Shown here in pieces: positions 52,593-60,939 of a DNA stretch of 64,000 bases. The notes beneath the pieces were generated by a model. It was not told the origin of the DNA. It worked only from the letters and a program-made list of their open reading frames with translations, and made no database searches. Origin of the DNA: Streptomyces bungoensis (GTDB lineage: Bacteria; Actinomycetota; Actinomycetes; Streptomycetales; Streptomycetaceae); contig NZ_KQ948862.1 of the NCBI RefSeq assembly GCF_001514215.1, forward strand, positions 1 through 64,000, written 5' to 3'. The position numbers and the translations under genes are program-made. Within the stretch, counting starts at the first letter, position 1. Every line of letters starts with the position of its first letter.

Positions 52593-53748
52593 TCCCGGTC
52601 AGGGACCGGTCCTCGCCCCGGGCGTGGTTCTGCCCCATCTGGAGGGTCAGCCAGCGGAACACCGCGGGGACCTGCGGCCGCCACAGCGCCATGGTGTGCC
52701 CGCCCGCGCTGCGCGGCAGGAACACCACGTGCACGGTCGTCGGGGCCTTGGCGATCGACTCCAGGGCCACGCCCGCCTGGTAGCCGTCCCCGGACTCACC
52801 GGAGACGTAGAGCGCGATCCGCGGCGGCACGGCCGCCTTCCGCAGCAGCAGGTAGGGGTTGTTGCGCTCGCGCAGCGCGGGGGACTGCGCGGCGAGGGAG
52901 TTGCGCTCGCCGATGGGGTCGTTGTAGCCGGACATGCTCACCGCGGCCCGGAAGCGGTCGGGGTGGGCCACGGCCAGCTTGACCGCGCAGTGCGCGCCGG
53001 CCGAGTACCCGGCCACCGCCCAGCCCTGCGGGGCCGGCTGGGCGCGGAAGTTGTCCATGACCATCTTCGGCACGTCGATGCTGAGCCAGGTGTCGGCGTT
53101 GACCTGGCCGGGGACGTTGGCGCAGCCGGTGTCCACGCCGGCGAGCAGGTTGGTGCGCGGCGCGACCAAGATGAACGGCGCGACCTGGCCGCTGCGCATC
53201 AGCGGCAGCAGCTGCTCGTGCGCCTTCAGCGAGCCGAACCAGGCCTTCGCGGAGCCCGGATAGCCCGGCAGCAGTTCCACGACGGGGAACTTGCGGTGGC
53301 GGTAGGCGGGTTCGCCGTACTGCGGCGGCAGCCAGACGTAGACCTCCGCGTTGACTCCGGAGACCCGGCCCTTGAGCTGGGTGACCCGCACCCCGCCGGC
53401 GGTGCGCATGCCGGGGCCGTCGGCCGGCCGGAACACCTGGCGGACCTTGGGCAGCTGCTTCAGCGAGATACCGCCGGTGCCGTCCCGGCCGAGGTCGGCG
53501 GCCTGCTGGACGTGGTTGCCGGTGCCGAAGAGATCGGCCCAGTTGTCGTACAGGTTGTTCTGGTTGTTGACCAGTACGAAGACCAGCGTGACGGCGGTGC
53601 CCTGGGCGAACAGCAGCATCAGCACCCGTGCGGCGGTGCGCAGGGGCCTGGGCCCGCGCATCCGCGACCACAGGAGGAGCGGCAGTATGAGGGCGACCAG
53701 GGCCAGCACGACGGTCGTGTAGAGGAACGGAGTCCCGGTGAGGCTCAT
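52501..53748 (-). CDS. Membrane-anchored esterase, antigen 85/esterase D-like alpha/beta hydrolase
   Basis: This protein of about 415 residues has two N-terminal membrane helices (FLYTTVVLALVALILPLLLW, then VLMLLFAQGTAVTLVFVLV) and an outer alpha/beta hydrolase domain. Family features are PVVELLPGYPGSAKAWFG, FILVAPRTNLLAGVDTGCANVPG, the nucleophile in WAVAGYSAGAHCAVKLA, the acid in VSGESGDGY and the His in SAGGHTMALW. Related actinobacterial proteins are mycolyl- or acyl-transferases or esterases; the substrate here is unknown. GTG 53799 is also in frame; ATG 53748 gives a normal membrane start. Its 3' end overlaps the TRIC gene. Confidence 0.85.
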   Translation of the reverse strand: MSLTGTPFLYTTVVLALVALILPLLLWSRMRGPRPLRTAARVLMLLFAQGTAVTLVFVLVNNQNNLYDNWADLFGTGNHVQQAADLGRDGTGGISLKQLPKVRQVFRPADGPGMRTAGGVRVTQLKGRVSGVNAEVYVWLPPQYGEPAYRHRKFPVVELLPGYPGSAKAWFGSLKAHEQLLPLMRSGQVAPFILVAPRTNLLAGVDTGCANVPGQVNADTWLSIDVPKMVMDNFRAQPAPQGWAVAGYSAGAHCAVKLAVAHPDRFRAAVSMSGYNDPIGERNSLAAQSPALRERNNPYLLLRKAAVPPRIALYVSGESGDGYQAGVALESIAKAPTTVHVVFLPRSAGGHTMALWRPQVPAVFRWLTLQMGQNHARGEDRSLTGTTPRAPSTAGSTRAALASGSASRAGAARRP

Positions 53749-53921
53749 GTCCCCATAGAGGGGAACCGGGGCTCCGGGGTTGTGGACGTGTCCGGACACT
53801 TACCGAGAAATTGCCGGGATCTCACCCGGAGGCCGGATGGGGTCGTTCGGCCGTCCGGATTTCGTCCCCCGGTCCGATTGCAAAGCTACCGCTTAGTAAT
53901 TGTCTGTTGTACCGTTCACCC

Positions 53922-54785
53922 ATGCCAGAAGCAGCTTCCGTTCCCTCCCCGCCGCGGGCCGCGATCGGCGACAGCGAGTTCGACCGCGACACGGTGGTCA
54001 CCCGGCGCGAGCCCGGCGTCTACGACATCGACCTCTCGGCCGGCTGGACCATCATCAACGCCGTCAACGGCGGCTATCTGCTGGCCGTCCTCGGCCGGGC
54101 CCTCGCGGACACCCTGCCGCACCCGGACCCCTTCACCATCTCCGCGCACTACCTGACCGCGTCCCAGCCGGGCCCGGCGGTCGTGCGCACCGAGACGGTC
54201 CGCACCGGCCGCACCCTCTCCACCGGCCAGGCCTCGCTCCTCCAGTACGACGACGAGGGCAACGAGGTCGAACGCATCCGAGTCCTCGCCTCCTACGGCG
54301 ACCTCGCCGCCCTCCCCGACGACGTCCGTACGACGGCCGCCCCGCCGGCCATGCCGCCGATGGAGCAGTGCTTCGGCCCCGACGACTCGCCGGCCCCCGT
54401 GCCGGGCAGCTCGGCCATCACCGACCGGCTGATGCTCAAGCTGGACCCCGCCACCCTCGGCTGGGCCCTGGGCGCCCCCTCGGGGAAGGGCGAGATGCGG
54501 GCCTGGTTCGGGCTGGCCGACGGGCGCGACGCCGACCCGCTCTCGCTGCTGCTGGCGGTGGACGCCCTGCCCCCGACCGCCTTCGAGATCGGCCTGAGCG
54601 GCTGGGTCCCGACCGTGGAACTCACGGTCCACGTACGGCACCGCCCGGCCCCCGGCCCGCTGCGCGTCTCGATCACCACGCGCAACCTGGCCGGCGGCTT
54701 CCTGGAGGAGGACGCCGAGGTCTGGGACAGCGCGGACCGGCTGGTCGCCCAGTCCCGGCAGCTGGCCCGGGTCAGGCTCGGCTGA
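53922..54785 (+). CDS. Acyl-CoA thioesterase-like protein (double hotdog, TesB-like)
   Basis: This 287-residue protein has two hotdog halves. The first contains WTIINAVNGGYLLAVLGRAL (about 40-60) and PFTISAHYLTASQPGPAVVRTE; the second contains DPLSLLLAVDALPPTAFEIG, WVPTVELTVHVRHRPAPGPLRV and EEDAEVWDSADRLVAQSRQLARV. It probably hydrolyses acyl-CoA esters in the cytoplasm. TACCGT (53910-53915) ends 6 bases before the ATG, which suggests a leaderless mRNA. TTAGTAATTG and neighbouring bases upstream may hold an operator. Its 3' end overlaps the convergent gene by 14 bases. Confidence 0.88.
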   Translation: MPEAASVPSPPRAAIGDSEFDRDTVVTRREPGVYDIDLSAGWTIINAVNGGYLLAVLGRALADTLPHPDPFTISAHYLTASQPGPAVVRTETVRTGRTLSTGQASLLQYDDEGNEVERIRVLASYGDLAALPDDVRTTAAPPAMPPMEQCFGPDDSPAPVPGSSAITDRLMLKLDPATLGWALGAPSGKGEMRAWFGLADGRDADPLSLLLAVDALPPTAFEIGLSGWVPTVELTVHVRHRPAPGPLRVSITTRNLAGGFLEEDAEVWDSADRLVAQSRQLARVRLG

Positions 54786-55371
54786 GCGGGGCGCGGCCCA
54801 GCCAGGCCGCCAGCCGCTCGTAGGGACCCGCCCCCTCGGGCACCTCGCGGATGGCGCCGAACGGCGTCCCGGCGTCGCGCGGGGCGGAGTCGGGCAGCAC
54901 CCGGCGGGCGATGGCCAGCGCGAACTCGGCGAGTTCCGGGTCCAGTTCGTGCGGGTGGCCGACGGCCTCGGCGAGGTCCCAGGTGTGCGTCACGATCTCC
55001 ATCACGTACCCGGACAGCGCCGCGTGCCCCGGCACCTCGCCCCACGGCACGCGCACCGGGGCCGTCATCCGCTCGTCGCTCTCCCATGCCTTCAGCGCAC
55101 GGACGCGCACCTCGTCGTACGCCGCCGCCCACTCCTCGTCCCCGACGCCCTCGGCGACGGGCTCCACCGCGAGTCCGTCGCCGCCCTCACCGACCACGGC
55201 GATCCGCCGGGTGCCGCCGACCATGTGGCTCAGCAGGGCCCGTACGTCGAACTCGGCGCAGGGCGTGGGGCCGTCCAGCCGCTCGGGGCGCACCGTCCCG
55301 ACGAGGGCGGCCGCCTGCTCGGTGGCGCGGGCGTAGACGGGGCGAGGGTCGGTGAATCCGGTGGTGGTCAT
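54772..55371 (-). CDS. TIGR03086-type DinB-like metal-binding protein
   Basis: This 199-residue cytoplasmic protein has the TIGR03086/mycothiol-dependent maleylpyruvate isomerase N-terminal pattern: TPCAEFDVRALLSHMVGGTRRIA (first metal His), a middle YDEVRVRALKAW helix and YVMEIVTHTWDLAEAVGHP, which supplies the second His pair. Such proteins may use mycothiol; the reaction is unknown. It diverges from a WYL-domain regulator, and a TGAC-N7-GTCA site lies between them. This gene pair often occurs together in actinobacteria, which suggests direct control. Confidence 0.87.
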   Translation of the reverse strand: MTTTGFTDPRPVYARATEQAAALVGTVRPERLDGPTPCAEFDVRALLSHMVGGTRRIAVVGEGGDGLAVEPVAEGVGDEEWAAAYDEVRVRALKAWESDERMTAPVRVPWGEVPGHAALSGYVMEIVTHTWDLAEAVGHPHELDPELAEFALAIARRVLPDSAPRDAGTPFGAIREVPEGAGPYERLAAWLGRAPLSRA

Positions 55372-55471
55372 GGTGTTCCTCTCGTGGAGCGCGTCGGCGA
55401 CCGGTTCGTGAGACCGGCGCCGTGCCGTGCCGTTCGGCTCGGTTCGTCGCGTCGAGGATCGCGGGATAACC

Positions 55472-55486
55472 TGACAGAACCCGTCA
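55472..55486. promoter_or_regulatory. Candidate operator TGAC-N7-GTCA between regulator and target
   Basis: TGACAGAACCCGTCA is an interrupted palindrome in the 155-base gap between the TIGR03086 gene and the WYL regulator. It is the only clear dyad there. Regulators of this class commonly bind such sites at their own divergent promoters; binding here is inferred. Confidence 0.5.
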
Positions 55487-55526
55487 ACATTTGCGCGGAC
55501 GGCCGGCGCGGCGCGATGCTGGGCGC

Positions 55527-56513
55527 GTGAAGTCCGACCGGCTGCTGTCGATCCTGCTGCTCCTGCAGACCCGGGGCCGGGTCCCCGCCCACGAACTCGC
55601 CGGCCGGCTCGAGGTGTCGGTCCGCACCATCTACCGGGACGTCGAGGCGCTGTCGGCCTCCGGCGTGCCGGTCTACGCCGAGCGCGGCCGGCACGGCGGC
55701 ATCGAACTCCTGGCCGGGTTCCGCACCGACGTGACCGGACTGACGGCGGACGAGTCCCGCGCCCTGTTCGTCCTGGCCGCCGAGGGCGCCCACGCCGCCC
55801 TCGGCCTGGACGCGGCGCTCGGCTCGGCCCTGCGCAAGGTGATGGCCGCCCTGCCCGCGCCGCACCGGCCGGCCGCCGAGGTCACCAGCCGCCGCGTCCT
55901 GGTCGACGCCACCCGCTGGAAGAGCGGTCCACGGCAGTCCGCCGACCTCCAGGTGCTGCAGGACGCGGTGTTCTCCGACCGGCGGCTGCGGCTGCGCTAC
56001 CGGCACAGCGGGGAGCGCGAGCCGCGGACGTACACCGTCGATCCCTACGGCCTGGTCGCCAAGGCCGGCGTCTGGTACCTGGTCGCCGACCGGCGCGGCG
56101 CGCCCCGCCTGTTCCGCGCCGACCGGGTGCGCTCGGCCCGCCTGCTCGACGATCCCGTCCGGCACCGGCCCGGCGTGGAGCTCGCCGACGTCTGGGAGGT
56201 GCTGCGCCGCCGGGTGGAGGAGCGGCCGGAGGACGGGATCGACGTCACGGTGCGGGTGCGGCGCGTGCGCCTGGACATGTTCCGGCGCATGGCCGCCGCC
56301 CACCTGACCGCCCTCCCCGAGGACGACGGCGAGAGCGACTGGGTCACCGCCCGGCTGTCCTACCCCGCGCCGGCCGCGGTGCGCCAACTGCTCGCCTTCT
56401 CCGACCAGGTGGAGATCCTCGACCCGCCCGAGGCCCGCGCGGAACTGCTGCGCGCGGCCCGCTCCGTCACGGCCCTGTACGAGGAGGGGGTGCGGGAGCG
56501 GGGCGGCGGCTGA
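55527..56513 (+). CDS. WYL-domain transcriptional regulator (HTH_11, YafY-type)
   Basis: This 328-residue regulator has an N-terminal winged helix (KSDRLLSILLLLQTRGRVPAHELAGRLEVSVRTIYRDVEALSA, residues 1-45) and a WYL domain near 130-230 (RLRLRYRHSGEREPRTYTVDPYGLVAKAGVWYLVADRRGAPRLFRADRV), where the W-Y-L triad is visible as WYLV. A WCX-type C-terminal extension follows. WYL domains sense ligands, often nucleotides or nucleic acids. GTG 55527 starts the helix-turn-helix directly, so it is preferred over 55491. Confidence 0.9.
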   Translation: MKSDRLLSILLLLQTRGRVPAHELAGRLEVSVRTIYRDVEALSASGVPVYAERGRHGGIELLAGFRTDVTGLTADESRALFVLAAEGAHAALGLDAALGSALRKVMAALPAPHRPAAEVTSRRVLVDATRWKSGPRQSADLQVLQDAVFSDRRLRLRYRHSGEREPRTYTVDPYGLVAKAGVWYLVADRRGAPRLFRADRVRSARLLDDPVRHRPGVELADVWEVLRRRVEERPEDGIDVTVRVRRVRLDMFRRMAAAHLTALPEDDGESDWVTARLSYPAPAAVRQLLAFSDQVEILDPPEARAELLRAARSVTALYEEGVRERGGG

Positions 56514-56518
56514 GGCGA

Positions 56519-56541
56519 ACCCGCCCGGGGCGCGGGCGGGT
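56519..56541. terminator. Short terminator between convergent regulators
   Basis: ACCCGCCC (56519-56526) pairs with GGGCGGGT (56534-56541) between the stops of the WYL regulator and the TetR regulator. Confidence 0.5.
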
Positions 56542-57167
56542 CAGTCCAGCCAGTGCCGGCGGCCGACGCTGATGAGCCGCAACTGCCGGGCGGCGAGCCG
56601 GCTGACGCGCTCGCGTTCGTCCTCCGGGGACTCCAGGGCCTCCAGGAAGAGGGAGGCGGTGATGAGCATCTGGTCGACGTAGAGATGCGCGAGCATCAGC
56701 AGGTCGTCCTCGCTCCAGCCCTCCGCCTGCGGGTCCTTGGCCAGTTCGGCCTTCACCTCCTCGGCGAACCGGACCAATTGGGCCCGGATCGCCTCGCGCA
56801 CCGGCTGGACTCCGCCGTGCCGCTCGCGGGCGATGAACCGGACATGGGCGGGATGCGCGTCCACGTGACCGGCGATCAACTCGATGGCGCGGGTGATGCG
56901 TTCCTCGCTGTCACCCGCCGTGGACACGGTCGTGCGCACCATCGGGTGCAGGCTGCCGAGCGCCTCGTCGACCAGCGCGACCCCGAGGTCGGCGGTGGAC
57001 CGGAAGTGCCGGTAGAAGGCGGTCGGGGCGACGCCGACGGCCCGGGTGACCTCGCGCAGACCGAGACTGCTCAGGCTCTGCTCCTCCAGCAGGACGAGCG
57101 CCGCGTCCAGGAACGCCTGCCGGGTCTTCTGCTTCTGGGCCTGCCGGATGCCGACGGTGTGACTCAT
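56541..57167 (-). CDS. TetR-family transcriptional regulator
   Basis: This 208-residue repressor-type protein has the TetR DNA-binding domain KTRQAFLDAALVLLEEQSLSSLGLREVTRAVGVAPTAFYRHFRSTADLG (about 14-60), followed by a helical ligand domain. It resembles the FabR-like branch, which responds to acyl thioesters, but the ligand is not determined by sequence. It diverges from two small membrane-protein genes. The 120-base gap holds AACAACTGTT next to its start and a longer dyad at 57231-57258, likely its operators. Confidence 0.9.
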   Translation of the reverse strand: MSHTVGIRQAQKQKTRQAFLDAALVLLEEQSLSSLGLREVTRAVGVAPTAFYRHFRSTADLGVALVDEALGSLHPMVRTTVSTAGDSEERITRAIELIAGHVDAHPAHVRFIARERHGGVQPVREAIRAQLVRFAEEVKAELAKDPQAEGWSEDDLLMLAHLYVDQMLITASLFLEALESPEDERERVSRLAARQLRLISVGRRHWLD

Positions 57168-57230
57168 GTCATCCAGTTAACAACTGTTCTCTGTTATTGG
57201 GAAGCCGGGGGCAGGGTAGACTCGAAGTCA

Positions 57231-57258
57231 GTGAACAAGTGTTACTACAACTGTTCAC
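57231..57258 (+). promoter_or_regulatory. Inverted repeat GTGAACA-N14-TGTTCAC, candidate TetR operator
   Basis: The 7-bp arms are perfect, and inner bases GTGTT/AAC add to the symmetry. It lies 30 bases ahead of the small membrane-protein gene and 64 bases ahead of the divergent TetR gene. AACAACTGTT at 57179-57188 near the TetR start shares the AACTGTT half. Confidence 0.6.
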
Positions 57259-57287
57259 CCAAACTTCACGGAGGGGGGTTCGATCCC

Positions 57288-57452
57288 ATGCTGTTCCTCG
57301 TCGCCGCACTCATGCTGCTCGGCGTCGTGCTGGGCACCGTCGCCCACGCACCGCTGACCGTCACCGCCGCCCTGGCCGCCGTCATCGCCGTCTGGCTCGG
57401 CGTCTTCGCGATCCGCGAGTGGCACGGCCGCCGCCACACCTCGGCCAACTGA
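57288..57452 (+). CDS. Small two-helix membrane protein
   Basis: This 54-residue protein is not recognised beyond its topology: two hydrophobic helices (MLFLVAALMLLGVVLGTVA and TVTAALAAVIAVWLGVFAI) and a basic His-rich end (REWHGRRHTSAN). ATG 57288 follows GGAGGGGGG by 7 bases, a very strong site. It lies directly behind the candidate TetR operator and 33 bases ahead of a second small membrane-protein gene, so the two are likely one operon under the TetR regulator. Confidence 0.75.
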   Translation: MLFLVAALMLLGVVLGTVAHAPLTVTAALAAVIAVWLGVFAIREWHGRRHTSAN

Positions 57453-57485
57453 CCGTCCGCACCGACTTCTCAGGAGCTGAGCACC

Positions 57486-57755
57486 ATGCAACTCACCGCA
57501 CCGGCCACCGGCACCCGTCCGCGCACCCGTGACGCCGACGGCATGGCCGTGGCGTCCTTCGTCCTCGGTCTCCTCGGCCTGCTCGTCCTCAACGTCTTCC
57601 TCGGCCCCGTCGCCATCGCCCTGGCCGGCGTGGCCCTCTGGCGCGGCACCGGCCGCCGCGCCCGCGCCCTGCTCGGCCTCGCCCTAGGCGTCGCGGACCT
57701 CGCGGTCCTGGTCCTGGCGATGGACATGACCCACACGGTGTCCTGGAGCCTGTGA
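57486..57755 (+). CDS. Small DUF4190-like membrane protein
   Basis: This 89-residue protein has a hydrophilic Thr/Arg-rich start, then MAVASFVLGLLGLLVLNVFLGPVAIALAGVALWRGTGRRARALLGLALGVADLAVLVLA. The pattern of two helices with A-S-F-V-L-G-L-L-G and G-x-A-L-G-V-A-D resembles DUF4190. An AGGAG site precedes the ATG by 8 bases. Its role is unknown; it is likely co-expressed with the previous gene and controlled by the divergent TetR protein. Confidence 0.8.
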   Translation: MQLTAPATGTRPRTRDADGMAVASFVLGLLGLLVLNVFLGPVAIALAGVALWRGTGRRARALLGLALGVADLAVLVLAMDMTHTVSWSL

Positions 57756-57834
57756 GCCACCGCCGCGGCCCCGAGGACGACGGGGCGCCACGCGGCGAGG
57801 CCCGCGGAACGAGGCACCGTAGAATCGCCTCACC

Positions 57835-59004
57835 ATGGCTTACCTCGACCACGCCGCGACCACCCCGATGCTCCCGGAGGCGGCAGAGGCGCTGACCGCC
57901 CGGCTGAGCATCACGGGCAACGCCTCCTCCCTCCACGCATCCGGCCGCCAGGCCCGCCGGACGGTCGAGGAGTCCCGCGAGACCCTCGCGGAAGCGCTCG
58001 GCGCCCGCCCCAGCGAGGTGGTCTTCACCTCGGGCGGCACCGAGGCCGACAACCTCGCGGTGAAGGGCCTGTACTGGTCCCGCCGCGACACCGACCCGGC
58101 CCGCACCCGGATCCTCGCCAGCCCCGTCGAGCACCACGCCGTCCTCGACGCCGTGCACTGGCTCGGCGAGCACGAGGGCGCCACCGTCGAGTACCTCCCC
58201 GTGGACGCCCACGGCCGCGTCCACCCCGAGGTGCTGCGCGAGGCCATCGCCCGCGACCCCGACGACGTCGCCCTGGCCACCGTGATGTGGGCCAACAACG
58301 AGATCGGCACCATCATGCCGGTCCGCGAACTCGCCGACGCCGCCGCCGAGTTCGGCATCCCCCTGCACGCCGACGCGGTCCAGGCCTTCGGCCAGGTCCC
58401 CGTCGACTTCGGCGCGTCCGGCCTCGCCGCGATGACCGTCTCCGGCCACAAGATCGGCGGCCCGTACGGCATCGGGGCCCTCCTCCTCGGCCGCGAGCAC
58501 ACGCCGGTCCCCGTGCTGCACGGCGGCGGCCAGGAACGGCACGTCCGCTCCGGCACCCTCGACGTCCCCGCCATCGCCTCCTTCGCCGTGGCCGGCCGCC
58601 TCGCCGCCGAGCGGCGCGCGCGGTTCGCCCGCGAGATCGGCGCCCTGCGCGACCGGCTGGTCGACGCCGTCCGCGACGCCGTCCCGGACGCGATCCTCGG
58701 CGGCGACCCGGCGCCCGAGGGCCGCCTCCCGGCCAACGCCCACTTCACGTTCCCCGGCTGCGAGGGCGACTCCCTGCTGCTCCTGCTGGACGCCCAGGGC
58801 ATCGAGTGCTCCACCGGCTCCGCCTGCACCGCCGGCGTCGCCCAGCCCAGCCACGTCCTGCTCGCCACCGGCACCGATCCGGACCTGGCCCGCGGCACCC
58901 TGCGCTTCTCCCTGGGGCACACCTCCACGCAGGCGGACGTCGACGCCGTCGCCAAGGCGATCGGCCCGGCCGTGGAGCGGGCCCGCGCGGCGGGACTGAC
59001 GTGA
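57835..59004 (+). CDS. Cysteine desulfurase (NifS/IscS family)
   Basis: This 389-residue PLP enzyme takes sulfur from cysteine and holds it as a persulfide for transfer. Motifs are [43 protein letters not shown], the PLP lysine K206 in [11 protein letters not shown], and the active Cys C325 in [11 protein letters not shown]. MnmA lies 0.8 kb downstream on the same strand, so this is the likely sulfur donor for tRNA 2-thiouridine. TAGAAT (57820-57825) ends 9 bases before the ATG, which suggests a very short or absent leader. Confidence 0.96.
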   Translation: MAYLDHAATTPMLPEAAEALTARLSITGNASSLHASGRQARRTVEESRETLAEALGARPSEVVFTSGGTEADNLAVKGLYWSRRDTDPARTRILASPVEHHAVLDAVHWLGEHEGATVEYLPVDAHGRVHPEVLREAIARDPDDVALATVMWANNEIGTIMPVRELADAAAEFGIPLHADAVQAFGQVPVDFGASGLAAMTVSGHKIGGPYGIGALLLGREHTPVPVLHGGGQERHVRSGTLDVPAIASFAVAGRLAAERRARFAREIGALRDRLVDAVRDAVPDAILGGDPAPEGRLPANAHFTFPGCEGDSLLLLLDAQGIECSTGSACTAGVAQPSHVLLATGTDPDLARGTLRFSLGHTSTQADVDAVAKAIGPAVERARAAGLT

Positions 59005-59031
59005 CCGAGCGCCGCCGTCCGACCGGGCGGC

Positions 59032-59676
59032 TCAGGCCCGCGCCCGGCGGACCAGCCGGATGTACCGCTCCCAGTCCCAGTGCGGACCGGGGTCCGTGTG
59101 GTCGGTGCCCGGCACCTCGACGTGGCCGATGACATGCCGGCGGTCGACCGGTATGCCGTACCGCCCGCATATCGCCGCGGTCAGCCGCGCGGACGACGCG
59201 TACATGGCGTCCGTGAAGGAGGAGGCGTCCGTCACGAAGCCCTCGTGCTCGATGCCGACACTGCGCTCGTTGTACTCCCGGTTGCCCGCGTGGAAGGCCA
59301 CGTCCAGCTCCCGTATCAGCTGGGTGATCCGGCCGTCCTCGCGCACGATGTAGTGCGCCGCCGCCCCGTGTGCGGGATCCCGGAACGCCCTGACCGCGCT
59401 CGCGTAGCCGCCCTGGGTGACATGGACGACCACCCGGTCCGCCGGATAGTCGGCCGGCCGGTCCGCCCGCCGGTAGTTCGCCGCCGACGCCGCCACCCAG
59501 CGCGCGCCCCGGAAGTCGACCGCACCCGCCACCCGGGCCTTCTCCACGTCCGGCAGCCGCCACCACAGCCGGGACAGCTCGTCCCGGGCCAGCACGGCCG
59601 TGCCCACCGCGGCCGCGGCCCCGCCCACGAGCAGGGCCCGCCGCCCCAGCCGCCGGTCCGCGTCCGCGCCGCTCAT
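59032..59676 (-). CDS. N-acetylmuramoyl-L-alanine amidase (Amidase_2/PGRP type), exported
   Basis: This 214-residue protein starts with a Tat-like leader (DRRLGRRALLVGGAAAAVGTAVLA) and a type 2 amidase domain. Zinc ligands are expected in RVVVHVTQGGYA and HTDPGPHWDW; other motifs are AAHYIVREDGRITQLI, VAFHAGNREYNERSVGIEHEGF and RRHVIGHVEVPGTDH. It cleaves the stem peptide from MurNAc in the wall. It is inserted on the opposite strand between the desulfurase and mnmA, so those two genes are not one transcript. Confidence 0.92.
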   Translation of the reverse strand: MSGADADRRLGRRALLVGGAAAAVGTAVLARDELSRLWWRLPDVEKARVAGAVDFRGARWVAASAANYRRADRPADYPADRVVVHVTQGGYASAVRAFRDPAHGAAAHYIVREDGRITQLIRELDVAFHAGNREYNERSVGIEHEGFVTDASSFTDAMYASSARLTAAICGRYGIPVDRRHVIGHVEVPGTDHTDPGPHWDWERYIRLVRRARA

Positions 59677-59792
59677 GCCACCCCCGCCCGTCCCGTTCCC
59701 GCCCTGCGTGATCGCCCTGCGTGACGCCCTCTGTGATCGTCAACGGATATCCGGCGGCCCCGGTTCCCGCGGCCCCGTACCCTGAATGGGTT

Positions 59793-60914
59793 ATGACTGA
59801 GACTCCGCAGCGCCCCCTCCGCGTCCTCGCCGCCATGTCCGGCGGTGTCGACTCCGCCGTCGCCGCCGCGCGTGCCGCGGAAGCGGGCCACGACGTGACC
59901 GGTGTCCACCTCGCGCTCTCCGCGAACCCGCAGTCGTTCCGCACCGGAGCGCGGGGCTGCTGCACCATCGAGGACTCCCGCGACGCCCGCCGCGCCGCCG
60001 ACGTCATCGGCATCCCGTTCTACGTCTGGGACCTCGCTGACCGCTTCCGCGAGGACGTCGTCGAGGACTTCGTCGCCGAGTACGAGGCCGGCCGCACCCC
60101 CAACCCGTGCCTGCGCTGCAACGAGAAGATCAAGTTCGCGGCGCTGCTGGACAAGGCGCTGGCCCTCGGCTTCGACGCGGTCTGCACCGGCCACTACGCC
60201 AAGGTGATCGTGCGCGAGGACGGCTCCCGCGAGCTGCACCGGGCCTCCGACATGGCCAAGGACCAGTCGTACGTGCTCGGCGTCCTGGACGACCGGCAGC
60301 TCGCCCACGCGATGTTCCCGCTCGGCGACACGGTCACCACCAAGGAGGAGATCCGCGCGGAGGCCGAGCGCCGGGGCCTGGCGGTCGCCAAGAAGCCCGA
60401 CTCGCACGACATCTGCTTCATCGCCGACGGCGACACCCAGGGCTTCCTGGCCGCGCGGCTGGGCAGGGCCGAGGGCGACATCGTCGACGAGTCCGGGGCC
60501 AGGGTGGGCACCCACGAGGGCGCGTACGGCTTCACCATCGGCCAGCGCAAGGGCCTGCGGATCGGCACCCCCGCCCCCGACGGCAAGCCGCGCTACGTCC
60601 TCGACATCTCCCCGGTGACCAACACGGTCACCGTCGGCCCGGCCGCCTCCCTCGACGTCAGCGCCCTCACCGCGATCAGGCCCCGCTGGTGCGGCGCCGC
60701 CCCCACCGGCCCCGGCACCTACACCGCCCAGCTGCGCGCCCACGGCGGCGAGACCGAGGTGACCGCGGAGCCGGTCGACGGCGAACTGCGCGTGACGTTC
60801 CGCGAGCCGGTCCGCGGCGTCGCCCCCGGCCAGGCGATCGTCCTGTACGACGGCACGCGCGTGGTCGGCTCGGCGACGATCGCGACGACCACGCGCGCGA
60901 CGGCGACGGTCTAG
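59793..60914 (+). CDS. mnmA: tRNA-specific 2-thiouridylase MnmA
   Basis: This 373-residue enzyme thiolates U34 of Lys, Glu and Gln tRNAs using ATP. It has the PP-loop [15 protein letters not shown], the nucleophile C106 in [14 protein letters not shown], the HYAKV segment, the second catalytic C208 in [11 protein letters not shown], and the C-terminal [12 protein letters not shown]. An in-frame start at 59721 exists. ATG 59793 is preferred since TACCCT (59778-59783) ends 9 bases before it and family members start just before the PP-loop. The sulfur probably comes from the desulfurase at 57835-59004. Confidence 0.96.
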   Translation: MTETPQRPLRVLAAMSGGVDSAVAAARAAEAGHDVTGVHLALSANPQSFRTGARGCCTIEDSRDARRAADVIGIPFYVWDLADRFREDVVEDFVAEYEAGRTPNPCLRCNEKIKFAALLDKALALGFDAVCTGHYAKVIVREDGSRELHRASDMAKDQSYVLGVLDDRQLAHAMFPLGDTVTTKEEIRAEAERRGLAVAKKPDSHDICFIADGDTQGFLAARLGRAEGDIVDESGARVGTHEGAYGFTIGQRKGLRIGTPAPDGKPRYVLDISPVTNTVTVGPAASLDVSALTAIRPRWCGAAPTGPGTYTAQLRAHGGETEVTAEPVDGELRVTFREPVRGVAPGQAIVLYDGTRVVGSATIATTTRATATV

Positions 60915-60939
60915 GCCGCGGGGACCGGCTTCCCGGCGG

